From positions 22,327,113 to 22,391,112 of the forward strand of contig NW_026555340.1 of assembly GCF_029017545.1 (NCBI RefSeq): a DNA stretch of 64,000 bases, given 5' to 3'. A program made the translations under genes and the position numbers. A model generated the notes under the pieces. It saw only the letters and a list, made by a program, of their open reading frames with translations. It did not search any database and was not told the DNA's origin. Source of the stretch: Prosopis cineraria (lineage: Eukaryota > Streptophyta > Magnoliopsida > Fabales > Fabaceae). Below, in pieces: positions 51,106-63,440 of the stretch; the stretch's first letter is position 1; every line of letters starts with the position of its first letter.

Positions 51106-53249
51106 TGTAACATCTCAATTTAAATTTTAATAGTTAATTTAAATTAATAAAAATTTTAAAAAAATATTGAGAGGTAAGTAAATTAGTAGAAAATGATTAT
51201 TAAATCTAATTTATGATATAATTCTAAATAAAAATTTAAAAAAAATAAAAAAATAAAATAAAATAAAATATAAAATAAAAAATATTATTAAATTATTATA
51301 ATAAAAAAAGAAAAAAAGAGAAGGTAATAAAAAAAAAGGAAGAAAAAGAAGAAAACCAGTTGCTTGCGTCGCGTCATGATTATATAAAATAATAAAAAAA
51401 AGGAGAGAGAGGAAAGAAGAAATAATAAAAAAAAGATGTGGGACCCACTAAATTTTTATAAAACTCATCCGTTTCCTTTCATTTCTTCAATTCTTTTCGC
51501 GAGCGAGAGAAGCGAGTCGCCGGTGCGAAATATCTAAATTTTTAAGGTAAGAGTTTTTAATAGGATATTTAGGGTGTGATTTTAAGCTTTTCAAGACTAA
51601 GTAAGTGTTCTAAAAATTTTTCTTAGTCATCCTTCTTCTTTGGTTTCTGAGTTTGTAGTGGTAGAAAATTTAAGATCTGGAAGAGGGATGAATTTATGTT
51701 GAATAAATATAGTTTTTGAGGTTGTCAGTAGTATAATAAATGTTCTAGAGTATAAATTTGTTGATAATCTTTGAATTTGTGGCTTATGGATCAAATTCTA
51801 AACTAGATTTAAAAATATATGTTGATTTATTGAGGTTTAGATGATTATTTGGGATGAGAAATGAATTATTATGGTTATAAGATTATGATTCTAAGCTAGA
51901 GACTCAATTTTTAATTTTTAGGTATTTTAGGTACGAATTTATGAAATAAAAAGAAAATTTTGATAATAGAAATTAGTTTAGAAGTTGATTTTTAAATTAT
52001 TAATGTTTATTGATAATTAAAAGAGGAGTTAAAAATTTTACTTGATAGTATTAACTATAGATTTGTATTAAGATTGAGATTAGGAATTATGTTATATTTT
52101 TAATTCTATTATTAGAATTATTTTATTAGTTTCAAAAATTGAAACTAATATTTATAAATAATATGTTATTTGTAGATTGTATTACTGGTGAAGATTGTGG
52201 TGAGAGAGAAATTTTAAGGAATAATTTATTGAAAAAGCCATAAGGTAACCATGCTTTTAATTTGTGATTTGTGTTACTTCATGTTAATTGGATGATTATT
52301 GAGAAAATTATAAATTTTATAATATTATATAATTATGCAATATTATTATGAATTTATTTGATTATTGTGGGAGGTGTTGGGAGACTTGCTATTGTTGTTG
52401 TACTTATGTGCCACGTTGTACGCCCCTATTGGAGCTCAATAGGTGGCTTGTAAGGGCTCGGGCTAATCTACCTTTGGCCGGGTAATTTAGCACCGAGTGA
52501 GGGCTACGGTTCGAGGTTAATGGAGGGATATAAGGATGGTTATTTGTGTGTATTGTAATATTTCATATATTTGTTGAAATTATATTATTTTTAATTCTCA
52601 CTTAGTAAGCACACACTTAACTGTTTGTATACACTATCATAAATTAGCTTTGGTTACTGGAACTTTTGAGTCTCATTATGTGGTTAACAATTTTCAGGAG
52701 AAGAGCCACGAGTGACACGTGGAGGAGTCCCAGAGGCTTAGTGGTATAAATCCACTGTCTCTTTTGGATATTTAATTTATGATTTATAATGTGTTATATT
52801 GCCAATATTAGAGCTTTTTGTTTATTGTCAATTATATGAATATATAAATGTAATCATGCCTTTCAAACTATTTCTATTTTTGGTACAATTTGGATGACTG
52901 TAATTTTAATATTTGGTTTACTTTGGATTGGTTAAAATGGCATGATTATAAGGCCAAATAACTGGCTTGTATTGAAAATTGACTAAATTACTTATTTTAC
53001 TTGTTGGGAGTATAAGGATGGACAAATGTGATTTAGTTTACTTGTTGGGAGTATAAGGATGGACAAATGTGATTTAGCCTAATGGCACGTGGGAGGTAAA
53101 AATTTATCTGAAATGTTATAGTGTGTGAGTTGAAGCCAATTATAAAATATTTTATATTGAAATTATTGATATAAAAATGTGTTAGGTGGCTGTAACCCAA
53201 CTATGGTTGAGTTAAATTATTTTTTTTAAAAAAATTTTGATGTGTTGCA
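51106..53249 (+). mobile_element. Solo LTR of a Ty3/Gypsy-like retrotransposon
   Basis: This 2144-bp unit starts TGTAACATCTC and ends GTGTTGCA, so it has TG...CA ends. It is flanked by identical 5-bp duplications ACTAA at 51101-51105 and 53250-53254. It contains no coding sequence. Inside are blocks usual for long plant LTRs: GATGTGGGACCC near 51436, a GCGAGCGAGAG leader-like patch followed by a GGTAAG donor-like site near 51545, a conserved GC-rich block around 52415-52530, and GAGTGACACGTGGAGGAG near 52706. No tRNA primer-binding site or second LTR is seen, so recombination between two LTRs probably removed the body. The Gypsy assignment is from general resemblance. Confidence 0.8.
52997..53078. 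repeat. 41-bp tandem duplication inside the solo LTR
   Basis: Two virtually identical copies of a 41-bp unit (TTACTTGTTGGGAGTATAAG ...) lie head to tail near the 3' end of the LTR. The near-identity indicates a recent event. Confidence 0.85.
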
Positions 53250-53545
53250 ACTAATGGAAGGAGATTTTTACTTTTTTAAAGATTGTTTTAGAGAAAAAAA
53301 TGCTTTACTTAATAACATAAGATACCTAACACTTATTGAAGGAAAGTATAAAAAAAAAAAAATACTTTAACCCTTTATTTTTTCTAATATACATATATAC
53401 AAACATGAAACACCACACCAATGGAACTCTGTTATCTTTTCTTCTCTTAATTTTTTTTCTTTTGTTTTGAGCAAAACTAAATTTATTTTCACTCTACTTT
53501 TTTTTTCCTCTTTTATTTGTAACGTTTATTTTTAAAATTTTTTTT

Positions 53546-53809
53546 AAAAAAATAACTTTTGATCCTTATACTTTGTTCTTATTTGCTATAGATCCCTGTA
53601 CTTTTTTTTGAATATTTTGAATCCTTATACTTTTATTTTTGGTGTTTTACGTTCATTTAATGTTCCTGCACTTTGATCATTTTGGTTATTTAGGGATTTA
53701 AAATATTAAAAAATAAAAGTGTAGGGACTCAAAATATTAAAAAAAATATAAGAACCTATAATAAAATACGAGTAAAGTATAGAAATCAAAAGTTATGTTA
53801 TTTTTTTTA
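53546..53809. repeat. Fold-back repeat unit with long arms
   Basis: The left arm (AATAACTTTTGATCCTTATA ...) and the right arm read inward (AACATAACTTTTGATTTCTA ...) pair over about 90 bases, including GAATCCTTATACTTTTATTT against GAGTCCCTACACTTTTATTT. It is non-coding and MITE-like. Confidence 0.6.
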
Positions 53810-54490
53810 AATGTCTTGACTTGAAATTTTACTCTAATTTTAAACACAATAAAAATCTCCTAATCAATTTAATTACTAATTTATATTATATTAATTTCAT
53901 TTTACCATTAACCTCATGTCTCGTCCTATCTCGAGTATGATTTTGCCTTGTCCCATTATGTCCCATCGGCCCATCCTAATTGTTGAACCAGGTTAATTTC
54001 ATACCAATGTGGTCGAAATGAAGACGAGCCAATCAAGGCGAGAATCCCATGAACACCCCTGCTTGATAATATACTTAGTTTAATAATTAGTTAAAAATTA
54101 GTTTAAAAATTTATTAAAAATTTAAATATAATAATTAGTTTAATAAATGCGTTAGAAATTCCTTCCAAAAAAAAAAGAATCACTTAAAAATAATCAGATA
54201 AATAAGAAATTACGTTCTGCTAATTCGACTTCCAGAGCCTCGACGCTTTCCAATAGCTTAGAATCGCGTGGCGCCACCCAGACTTATCCGGAACGCCACG
54301 TTCGAGTGCCCGCCACTGTACACCTTGCCAGTCAACCTTCTGGAACAGATTCGTTCCGCTTCGCTGGTCACCTGTCTATTTCTACTGCTTCTTCAACCTT
54401 CTTCCCCATCTTCTTCCTCCATTTGAGCAGTTTCTTCTAGTTCACACTCCAAGAAGCCGAAACAGAAGCAGGTATTTTCTGATTTGGGTG

Positions 54491-57400
54491 ATGGGGGAAG
54501 AAGCAGGCTTGGATGCTGAAGTGATCAGGCGCCTCAATGGAAGCAGCAATGATCAGAGTCTTGAACTTGACATATACCCTTTGAACGGCTACTACTTTGG
54601 CTCCAAAAATGCCATTCCCTTCAAGGACGAGACCTTGGCTGATCGTCTTCAGAGAATGAAATCTAAGTTCGTTTTTCGTTTTCTCTTGCTTTCGCTATTT
54701 GTGTCTGTCTGTCGTAAACGCTTATATGAGAGTTTTAACTTTATCTTTTAACCACTTTTTCATTTTAGCTATGCTGCTCATGGGATACGAAATTGTCTAG
54801 AAGCAGTCATGCTGGTTCGTCTTCTACGATTTCTGCCTCGCATAATTGTTTTGTCCCGCAGTTATTTCAACTTCAAAGAATTAGGATTAAAACTCCTTCG
54901 TTTTAGGTTTGTTTGTGGAAACTATAATTTTCTGATCATCGAGGCATCTAGATACTTGTGCACAACAAATATAAAAACTTCAAAGAATTAGGATTAAAAC
55001 TCCCCCTTTTTAGGTGTGTTTGTGGAAACTATAGTTTTCTGATCATCTAGGCATCTAGATACTTGTGCACAACAAATATAAAAAATTCAAATTCAAATTT
55101 AATATTTGTATATAGGTAAATGTGAATATTGGCATGGCTTGAGACTTTTTTTAATCAAGTTTACTGTGATTTAATCTGCCATCCTATCCCTGTAATAAAA
55201 ATTAATTTCTACAAAAGGTGGTTGCCCCGAGGGCTTTTGCGGCGTGGAGGGGATTATTTTCTCTTTAACGGGTTAGGCCTTTTAGGATAACTGATTCTTG
55301 ATTAGCTTGGACTAGAATAGTTGCTGCGAATTGCGTGTGACTTGCATGCTGGCAAACGCTTACGCTTCACCAGTGCTTCAGATTCTGAATTTGATTTGAA
55401 GCTTGATTGTTGGATGCTGTCTTATTAGGTATCATTCAATTTTTTTTTTTTTTGCTTGAATTAGTTAGTTTTTTTTAAATAAGAAATATCCCTGTCAACA
55501 TTTTGGTTTCACTTGGAAAACTCCACTCAAGTAAGTAAACTGACATATTGGTGAAGGATTGAAGGATGATGGGACACTGGTGATCTGCCCAAGGCCTCTC
55601 ATTTAGTTGCTGATTTAAAAGAGTCATATATGTGAGTTAACTGAGACTCGAGACTGTTGACTTCTTTCTCATTTTGTCCATGATTTAGATATCAAGGTGG
55701 TCTCAGTCTCGTTTATAGAAGATAGATCCTTTGGGACTGGGAGGGGAAACGGATGTTGCTTGACTTTGCATCAGAAAACATGATAGAAATAGGTGCTTTG
55801 TGAATAATTGGGATATTGCAAATGTATTACCCAAGAAGACTAGAAGGTGTTAGCTCATGACTCCTCAACCCTATATAATTACTTAAGCTTGTTGTCGCGA
55901 CTGATCATCACAACTTGCTCTCAATCTTTTAATGCTCCCTCTTTGTGTAAATTTTGCACATCCTTTAATCCTCATATCTCAGTGATATGAGAGCTGGGCT
56001 TCAACGAACTTCTCACACCGTTGCATTACCCCGTACTTGATAGTTGCTTTTAGTTGAGAAAAAAGCCTGATGTCTTGATGCAAACAGATTACTGCAAGAT
56101 TGAGTAATCAGTGTATTTTGCAATATTATGGGTTTTCTTTCAAGGTCATCTTCAGTTGCGTTTTACTATGGGGATCCATGCTGTGCACGACGCAAACTAA
56201 TTTCTAACTCCAAGATATCATCTTGAAGCCTATGGGGTATTTTCTTTACATAAATCTCCTCCATATTTCCTATAGAAGGTTGACATATAAGATTCATATA
56301 GAAGATTGAAGTTAGGGAAAGCATGGTTGATTGGGCTGTACTTGAAGAATGTATTGATACTTTTCATCATGATTACTAGTCATTTGGCTTTGCCGTTTAA
56401 ATGCTTGATATTGTCATCCTTTGATACTGAGTCCAAATTCAGAATATGATTCTGAACTGAGAGAATGCAAGTTTTCTTGGATCAGGTTGAGTTGTTCAAA
56501 CATCCACATTTGTTGCTGCTGCAAGTAAGAAATTCCATCTTTAAACTCCCTGGAGGTCGCCTAAGACCTGGCGAATCAGGTAGGGGATCAAGCTGTTAAA
56601 AGTTCAAATAGAAGCTAAAAACTTAAGGCATTATCCAGGGAATTTCCCCAAGCTCTTGCTGAAGTCAGGGGTTTCTGAATTTCCAGATATTGATGGATTA
56701 AAGCGTAAGCTGGCAAGGAAGCTTTATGTTGGTGAAGATGGGGCTGGGGCTGAATGGGAGGTAGCAAACTCGTATATTTTCTTTTGTGAACCTTGCTGCA
56801 TGTAGAGATGCTGAAATGTGTCTTACTTGATTTAGGTGGGCGAATGCCTTGGAATGTGGTGGAGACCTGATTTTGAAACTTTACTGTATCCCTACTTGCC
56901 ACCTAACGTAAAGAGTCCAAAGGTACATTATTCAAATGCTACTTGTACAAGTTGTGAGGGAAAATGTCTTATTCCCTTGAATCTTTCAACTGCAGGAGTG
57001 CACGAAACTGTACCTTGTGAAGCTACCAGAGTCGCGAAAGTTCATTGTTCCTAAGAATCACAAGCTGCTAGCTGTTCCATTGTGCCAAATTCATGAAAAT
57101 AACAAGGTATGGATTTCCACCAGTGATTCAAGCATGGAGAATATATGGGTATGTTTGAGTTTCCCATGTTACACGCTGGCAATACGTTCTGGACTCCAGT
57201 TTCTTGGCAATATTTGATATTAGCTTGTGTGTGACCCCTAAAAGGATATATGTAAACTTTCGAGGATAATTACCCCCTATGTGCTTGTTTTATCGGTTCT
57301 GCATTCTGATACATTGAAACTGCCTATGAAGTACAAACATGGTGGAAAAGGAGTTATGGGAATGTCAAATTTATTCCTTGTGTTTATGTTTGTATTCCTT

Positions 57401-57664
57401 ATAGATTGGATATCCATTCTAGATAAGATGTGAAACTTTGGGACTTTAGGCTCGACATAAACTCCTGGGCTTTTTTTTTTGGGCTTCGTGTTGATGTGTA
57501 TGTGGATCCTAGTATTCTGTTGACAATTTGAATCAAGTGGATTTTTTACTGATGATTAATTGGGTTACCGCTTTTTTTTGAGCGTATTGCAGACATATGG
57601 GACAATTATATCAGGGGTCCCCCAGCTGCTGTCAAAATTCTCTTTCAACATGATCGAGTCTTGA
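54491..57664 (+). CDS. CFIS1: Pre-mRNA cleavage factor Im 25 kDa subunit (CFIm25, NUDT21-like)
   Basis: CFIm25 binds UGUA elements in pre-mRNA and helps choose the poly(A) site, working as a dimer with the CFIm68-type subunit in the nucleus. Seven exons join in frame: 54491-54666, 54769-54814, 56486-56579, 56687-56760, 56836-56922, 56996-57106 and 57593-57664, giving 219 residues. Seen in the protein are LDIYPLNGYYFGSK near the N-terminus, the degenerate Nudix box PGGRLRPGESDIDGLKRKL (residues 96-114), GECLGMWWRPDFETLLYP (132-148), VPKNHKLLAVPLCQ (177-190) and the tail LSKFSFNMIES. The Nudix box lacks the usual REUXEE glutamates, as in the whole family, so it should not hydrolyse nucleotides. 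The sequence resembles Arabidopsis CFIS1 more than CFIS2. I chose the ATG at 54491. Intron 2 (54815-56485) contains a 107-bp tandem duplication. Confidence 0.95.
54870..55083. repeat. 107-bp tandem duplication in intron 2 of the CFIm25 gene
   Basis: Two copies (54870-54976 and 54977-55083) share CTTCAAAGAATTAGGATTAA, GTTTGTGGAAACTATA and CATCTAGATACTTGTGCACA with few differences. They lie just after the intron's donor region. Confidence 0.85.
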
Positions 57665-57699
57665 ATGAAACACCTGCCTGACTAGTGACAGCTTCCTTG

Positions 57700-60600
57700 C
57701 TCATTTGGTTCTGTGCAAGTGCTTGTATATAGATTATGCTGTGTATCATTCTAGAGTGATGATATTGTAAGTTGGGGAAAAAAAAAACAGATTCGTATAT
57801 GGCACTTAGTCCATGGTTTGAGAGTATATTGTTACCCTCTTAAATGGAGTTGCGAGCATATGAATGGAGCAAGTCCAGGATCACCTTACTCAGGCTGTTC
57901 ACAGGATGTTCCTATGATTTTTTTGTTCCATCAGGATCTCAGCATTATTTTGTCTAGTCTCTTAAAATCCTATCTTCTTTTTTTTAAACTGAGCTGATAC
58001 AAACATGAATACCTTGCTTGTTCTTATTGTTATTTCTATCTATTTTGCCTTAATGATAATACGTGGCAGGAAATGGCATTTTGTTAACTTGTGATTGTGG
58101 TCCGGATGTCCGAGAAAAGTTAAAGAGTTTTTAATGGAGGGTGGTGTTGGAGATTTGTCATTTGCTACTCAATTAAGAGAAAATTATAGAAAGCTTGAGA
58201 CAAATAAAAATATTATATAAGTTGTGAATAATATTTTTTTTTAAATTGTTATTCATTTTCTATTATATATTTAACTAATAATTCAGGTCCTCTTGTAAAA
58301 ATTATAGTAATTTTTAATTCAACTTGTATTATTGAACTAGTAAATTACCTGTGCGATGCACAAATTTTATGCTGTAATTTTTATAAATAAATTCAATCTT
58401 ATAGGAAGAAATTTATTAAAAGAATAATTTGTAGTAGACATATTCTCGATATCATTTTATACACAGTGAGGCTATATAATTATCATATTTAATATTAAAT
58501 ATGCATATTAAGAGTTAAATATTAGAGCTTTAAAATGAAACTTTTACACTATTAGAGCCTTATCCTATAATAACAACTTTAGTTTAAGTATTAACAATAT
58601 AGTTAGTCATAACTTTATTATAGTCATGCAATGACAACTATGTTATTATTATATTGACAACTTCATCTTCATTCTTAAAAACTTTAGTTTATGTTTAACA
58701 ATTACGATTTCTATATTAATAAAGGTTAATTCATTAGCAAGGATTTGGGCTATATATAACTCACAAGGTTGAAGGATAAAATCCTATTACTGATGTGAGG
58801 GCTTTATTAGTGGATGATCTGTAAATACATCTACAAGTTTTCTTTGAGTTTGAAAGCATGCCTTGGTCATATTAAGTTCTTGAGATATAACTCACCTAAA
58901 CTTTTTCTTTATTAAAAAAAAAACAACACTTTTCTATTATTTTGTAGAGGGTCAAAAACATAATTACCTTGTTTCATGGTACTATTTTTTTTATTTACCT
59001 ATTTTGAACATATTTATTTCTCATTTTCCTAAAAACATATGTATATGTATGTTGCCCGGTTAGGTATCAAATGCAATGCTTAATCCTTATGCACCAAGAT
59101 TGGGATCGGGCTAATCCGATATTAAACTTAGATTGGTCTTTTATTTTTGAAAAATTATGAAATAAATTTTTTTCACTAAATTATCTCCATCTAAAATTAT
59201 ATTCTCTTGAAAAATAAGATTTTCAAAATTATAAAAGCTCAACAATTATATGTTATGTTAGAAAACAAATTAACATTTTGAATTCAAATAATATATCAAT
59301 TTTTAAATATTTTTTATAATAATAATAGTAATTTATATTAGGTACAATCCATAAAGAAAAAAATCTTATAAAATCAATTAATATAAATAAAAATATAAAA
59401 TAGTATATGAATATATTTTTGGCTGAGTAGGATTAAGTTTGAGCTCAACTCAATATGTGCATGAACCGATCTCCTATTGGACTTGTCAAGTTATCAAGTT
59501 GATATTACATTCGTAGTTAATATCTATATTATCTATATTATTCATAAATCACAATAAGTTTAAAAATTTTATTAAAGCTATTTTTATTCATATTTATCTT
59601 AATTTAAAATTTATTGGAGTAATTTTTTACCAATTTGATTATTAATATTAAAATTTTTTTATATAAATTTATTTTTAAATAAATAATTTTTTAATATGAT
59701 CTAAAATTGATTGGTCATAATTTCATATATATTCAACATTTAATTAAAAAAAGTAAGTAATTTTTTATTTGATAAGAATAATAAAATACTCACCAACTAC
59801 TTTTTTTAGTTGATTATTAATGTCTTAAATAAACCATTGCATAATGGATATGATAAGAATGTTAAATGTTATTAAATATTACACAACTATGATTATTTGA
59901 CAATGAATATCACTTTTTTTTTTTTGCAAAACAAAAATCAATAGGAGAAGAAACCTTGAGGTAGACTTGCTATGGACAAATGGAAGACTAAATAAAAATT
60001 AGCGATGTAAATACATGATGGGATTAAAAGATAATTAGGATATAAGTATATGTGCAGTGAACTTATTCAAAGTCAGAATTGTAGAATGAAATCATAGCCG
60101 AAATCAATTTGGTTTATTTATAATTGGTATATTATTTATGTTGGAGGATGTTTTTTTATTTAAGCTGTCAATCTAATTTAACTATCAGGTATGTTTGAAA
60201 TTTAAATCTAAAAACTTTTTTCCTTAAATAGTAACATAATTCCTTTTTGTTTGTTTTATTCTTTGGGCATTGGAATAAAAGTTCAAAATCCCCACCTACT
60301 AATTAATTACGTACTTTATATATTTAAATGGTCAATATTTTTTTATCAAATTGTTATATTACTTTTTATCTCATTTGAATTAATATTTAGGAAATAAAAA
60401 ATTAATCAAGATTTTTTTATCCCAATAGAAAATATTCAAACAAAATTCTTATTTGAATTAATGTATGCACAAACTCAATATTGATTGTTAGTGAACTAAA
60501 AACTCAATATTGATTTATAGTATTTTCATGTAAATTTAAAATTATAAACTCCTATCTCATTCCATCTCCATCATTTTCTCTCAACTCTTCCATTATTCTT

Positions 60601-63240
60601 TTCACAATGGTCAATATCATTCTCTTTAATTATGAAATATTGGATCTTATAGAACTCCATCCAAATTTAAACAATTGAAATTCAAATAACAATATTTATA
60701 TAAAATAACTTGATAGCATAAAATGAATAAGTATTTAAATAGGATTGATTAACCGTGCATCAAATAAGATAGCCTCCAATATAGGGATACTTATGACCAA
60801 AAAAAATATAATATATATGTAAAGAAAATATATAACAACCATACCATTAATGTCATAAATAACTTACTAAATTATTTGTCAAATTTTATATAGTGAATAA
60901 AGAAATGTTTTTTTTAAAAAGAGAAAAGTATAATTAGTGATCGATGAAAATTCATGTCACTTTTTTTTATCAACTGAATTTCATGCTACTTTTTTTAAAT
61001 AAATTATATGCTTCATCCATTTCAAATTATAAAATAAAGCTAGAGAAATTTTTTGTTTGAAAATATAAGATAATTTGAGAAAAATAAGGTTTCATTAATT
61101 ATATTTTTCTAATATTATCTTTTAGGGAGAGAAAAAATTAAAATGATATTGTGGTATAATAATTAAGTGTGCAGGGTATTTTTAAAAGTTTATAGTTTTG
61201 TTTTGAAAAAATAAGTTTATAAAGTGTTATTATGATGTTTTATTGATATATGTAACCTTATATCAAATTGTCTTCTAATTTAAAGTGGAGGAAGTATTTC
61301 AATCTATATGTACTAGATGAAAATTTGTGAATAATTAGGCAATGCTCACAAATTTTTATTAAAATTGTTAAGTTGACATGTATTGAGAAAAAAGGAAAAA
61401 AATTGAAGAATATTGAAAAATTATATAAGTGAAATATAAAAAGAATAAAGTATAAAATCAAATTGATATATAAAAAAAGTATGCTTTTTTACTCCTATGC
61501 AATATAGTATGCAACTATACATTATATAGATATTAGATATATTATATTAGATTAGAATTGTCTAATCTCACACCTTTTTTAAATGTTGTTACTTTTGAGT
61601 GAACATTTAAATTAATATGTTATTTCTTAATTATTAAAAATATGATTTTTTATATTGTAGATTAATGATATAAAATAAATGTGGGTTGGTATTTGAGTTT
61701 ATAATAACATTATGAATTCCATCTCGATATTTAAATTTCAAGGAATTGTTTATATTATTTAATTAAATGATGTTATTTATATTTTCTGTTCAAATAATTG
61801 TATTTTTAATTTGAAACATTCAAGGTTTATTGGGATAGATTAAAAGATGATAAAATCAAAATTTAACTTTTGATCGTTTTTAAATTGAGTTGGAGATTAT
61901 ATGATTGATTAAATAATTATTCTAAGTATTTTATTTTGATTATGTGGATTTGGAGTTAATAAGCTACCGATTTTAAATTGAAAGTAGCATGCATAAATAT
62001 TGAAATTTGATTGTATTTAGCATAAATAATTATACATATTAGATCTTATTAAAACTTCATCCAAATTTAAATATTTGCAATTTAAATCACAATATTTCAT
62101 AATTATGTAAAATAAGTTGATAGCATATTATGTTCTATTAGGAGCTTATAACAATAACCAAGTAAGTGAATTTGAATCTAAAAGATGGAAATTATATTAT
62201 ACATTAGTCACTTTTTTATAGTCTATATATATAAATAATTAAAAAATAATAAAAACGTACCCACAAATTAACAACTAAACCTATCTCATGAAGCATAAAA
62301 TTAAAAAAAACGACATCTTGAAGTACATAATTAAGTGATGCACAAGTCAAAAAATATTTTTTTAAAAATATATCTGAATCAAATATATCCTAATTTTTTA
62401 TAATCTTTTATTTTTTATTTTTAAATTTTTTCATTAATTTCTTAATTTACATTATATCCTTGTTAACGAAACTCTAATTTATCATTCATTTCCTCCAGTA
62501 GCATGATGGAAGACAAAGACTCAATATCTACAGAATAAATTGTTTAACTTATACACATATAATATTGATATTATTGTCTATTAAAAATTTATTGTTTATA
62601 TTATTTGAAAGTTACAATACATTTAAAATATTATTAAAAATATTTATATTTATATTATAATTAAGTTAGAAATTATTGAAATATTTATCATTGATCTTTA
62701 TATTAATATTAAAATATTTTGATTGAAATGTATTTTTAATTACTAAAAAATTTTTAATATAATTTGAAATAATGAATTGGTTATAATTTAGCATATATTC
62801 AAAATTTAACTGAAGTTTTTTTTTTAATTTTGATAGGAATCATAGAATTGCACCCCAAAAATAGTTTTTTCTGTTCTTATTATCCCAAATAAAATGCTAT
62901 ATAATGGGTATGATAAAAAATATAAAATACTATGAAATATGAACGATTATAATTGTTTGATAACATGTAAATCTCTCATTTATTTGTTTTTTTGTAAAAG
63001 AAAAACTAAAAGAAGCACAAACTGAACAAAATAAGGAATTAACATTTATGCAATTCATTAATCATGAATTCAAAATAACTAAATATTTTTTAATTTATAA
63101 TATTTTTCTTGATTTTATTTGCAATTAACTACACAAAGGTGGTGTTACATTGAAAAGGTACGGTCTAATATCCTTCAAGAGTTAAGATTAATTAATTTTT
63201 TGATCTCCTTTAAAGGGTTGGTGTGAGTGAAATCTAAAGA
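57700..63240. other. AT-rich intergenic region downstream of CFIm25
   Basis: The first few hundred bases are probably the CFIm25 3' untranslated tail. Beyond about 58150 the DNA is very AT-rich with no recognisable gene. A MITE lies at 61005-61298. Confidence 0.6.
61005..61298. mobile_element. MITE copy, same family as 14568 and 46548
   Basis: The left end (ATGCTTCATCCATTTCAAAT) pairs with the right end read inward (TACTTCCTCCACTTTAAATT). The inside matches 46548-46812, for example ATTTTTAAAAGTTTATAGTT and ATAATAATTAAG. It is non-coding. Confidence 0.65.
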
Positions 63241-63249
63241 ATAACACTG

Positions 63250-63440
63250 GTAGAAATGAGAAGAAATGGAAGGAGTTTTTTGTGGTTATTTGTTGACTGT
63301 TATGGAAAAGGAGAAATGAACGTATTTTTGATAATAAGTCTTTATATATATGTTGAGTCAATTACTGCTCATACTAAGGGAATGCTTAGACACCTTCAAG
63401 CTAGAGATAAGAATAAGATGAGAAGGACTATGATGCGATG
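63250..63440 (+). pseudogene. Possible LINE 3' remnant (RNase H / zinc-binding end)
   Basis: One frame reads LWKRRNERIFDNKSLY at about 63298-63345, resembling the W.IWKERN.RIF motif near the C-terminus of plant LINE ORF2. The neighbouring frame then continues VESITAHTKGMLRHLQARD, suggesting a frameshift. It is short and without a full domain, so this is a tentative call. Confidence 0.4.

Noticed and set aside
56615..56902. 95-codon minus-strand ORF
   Set aside because: It overlaps CFIm25 exons 4 and 5 in antisense; shadow.
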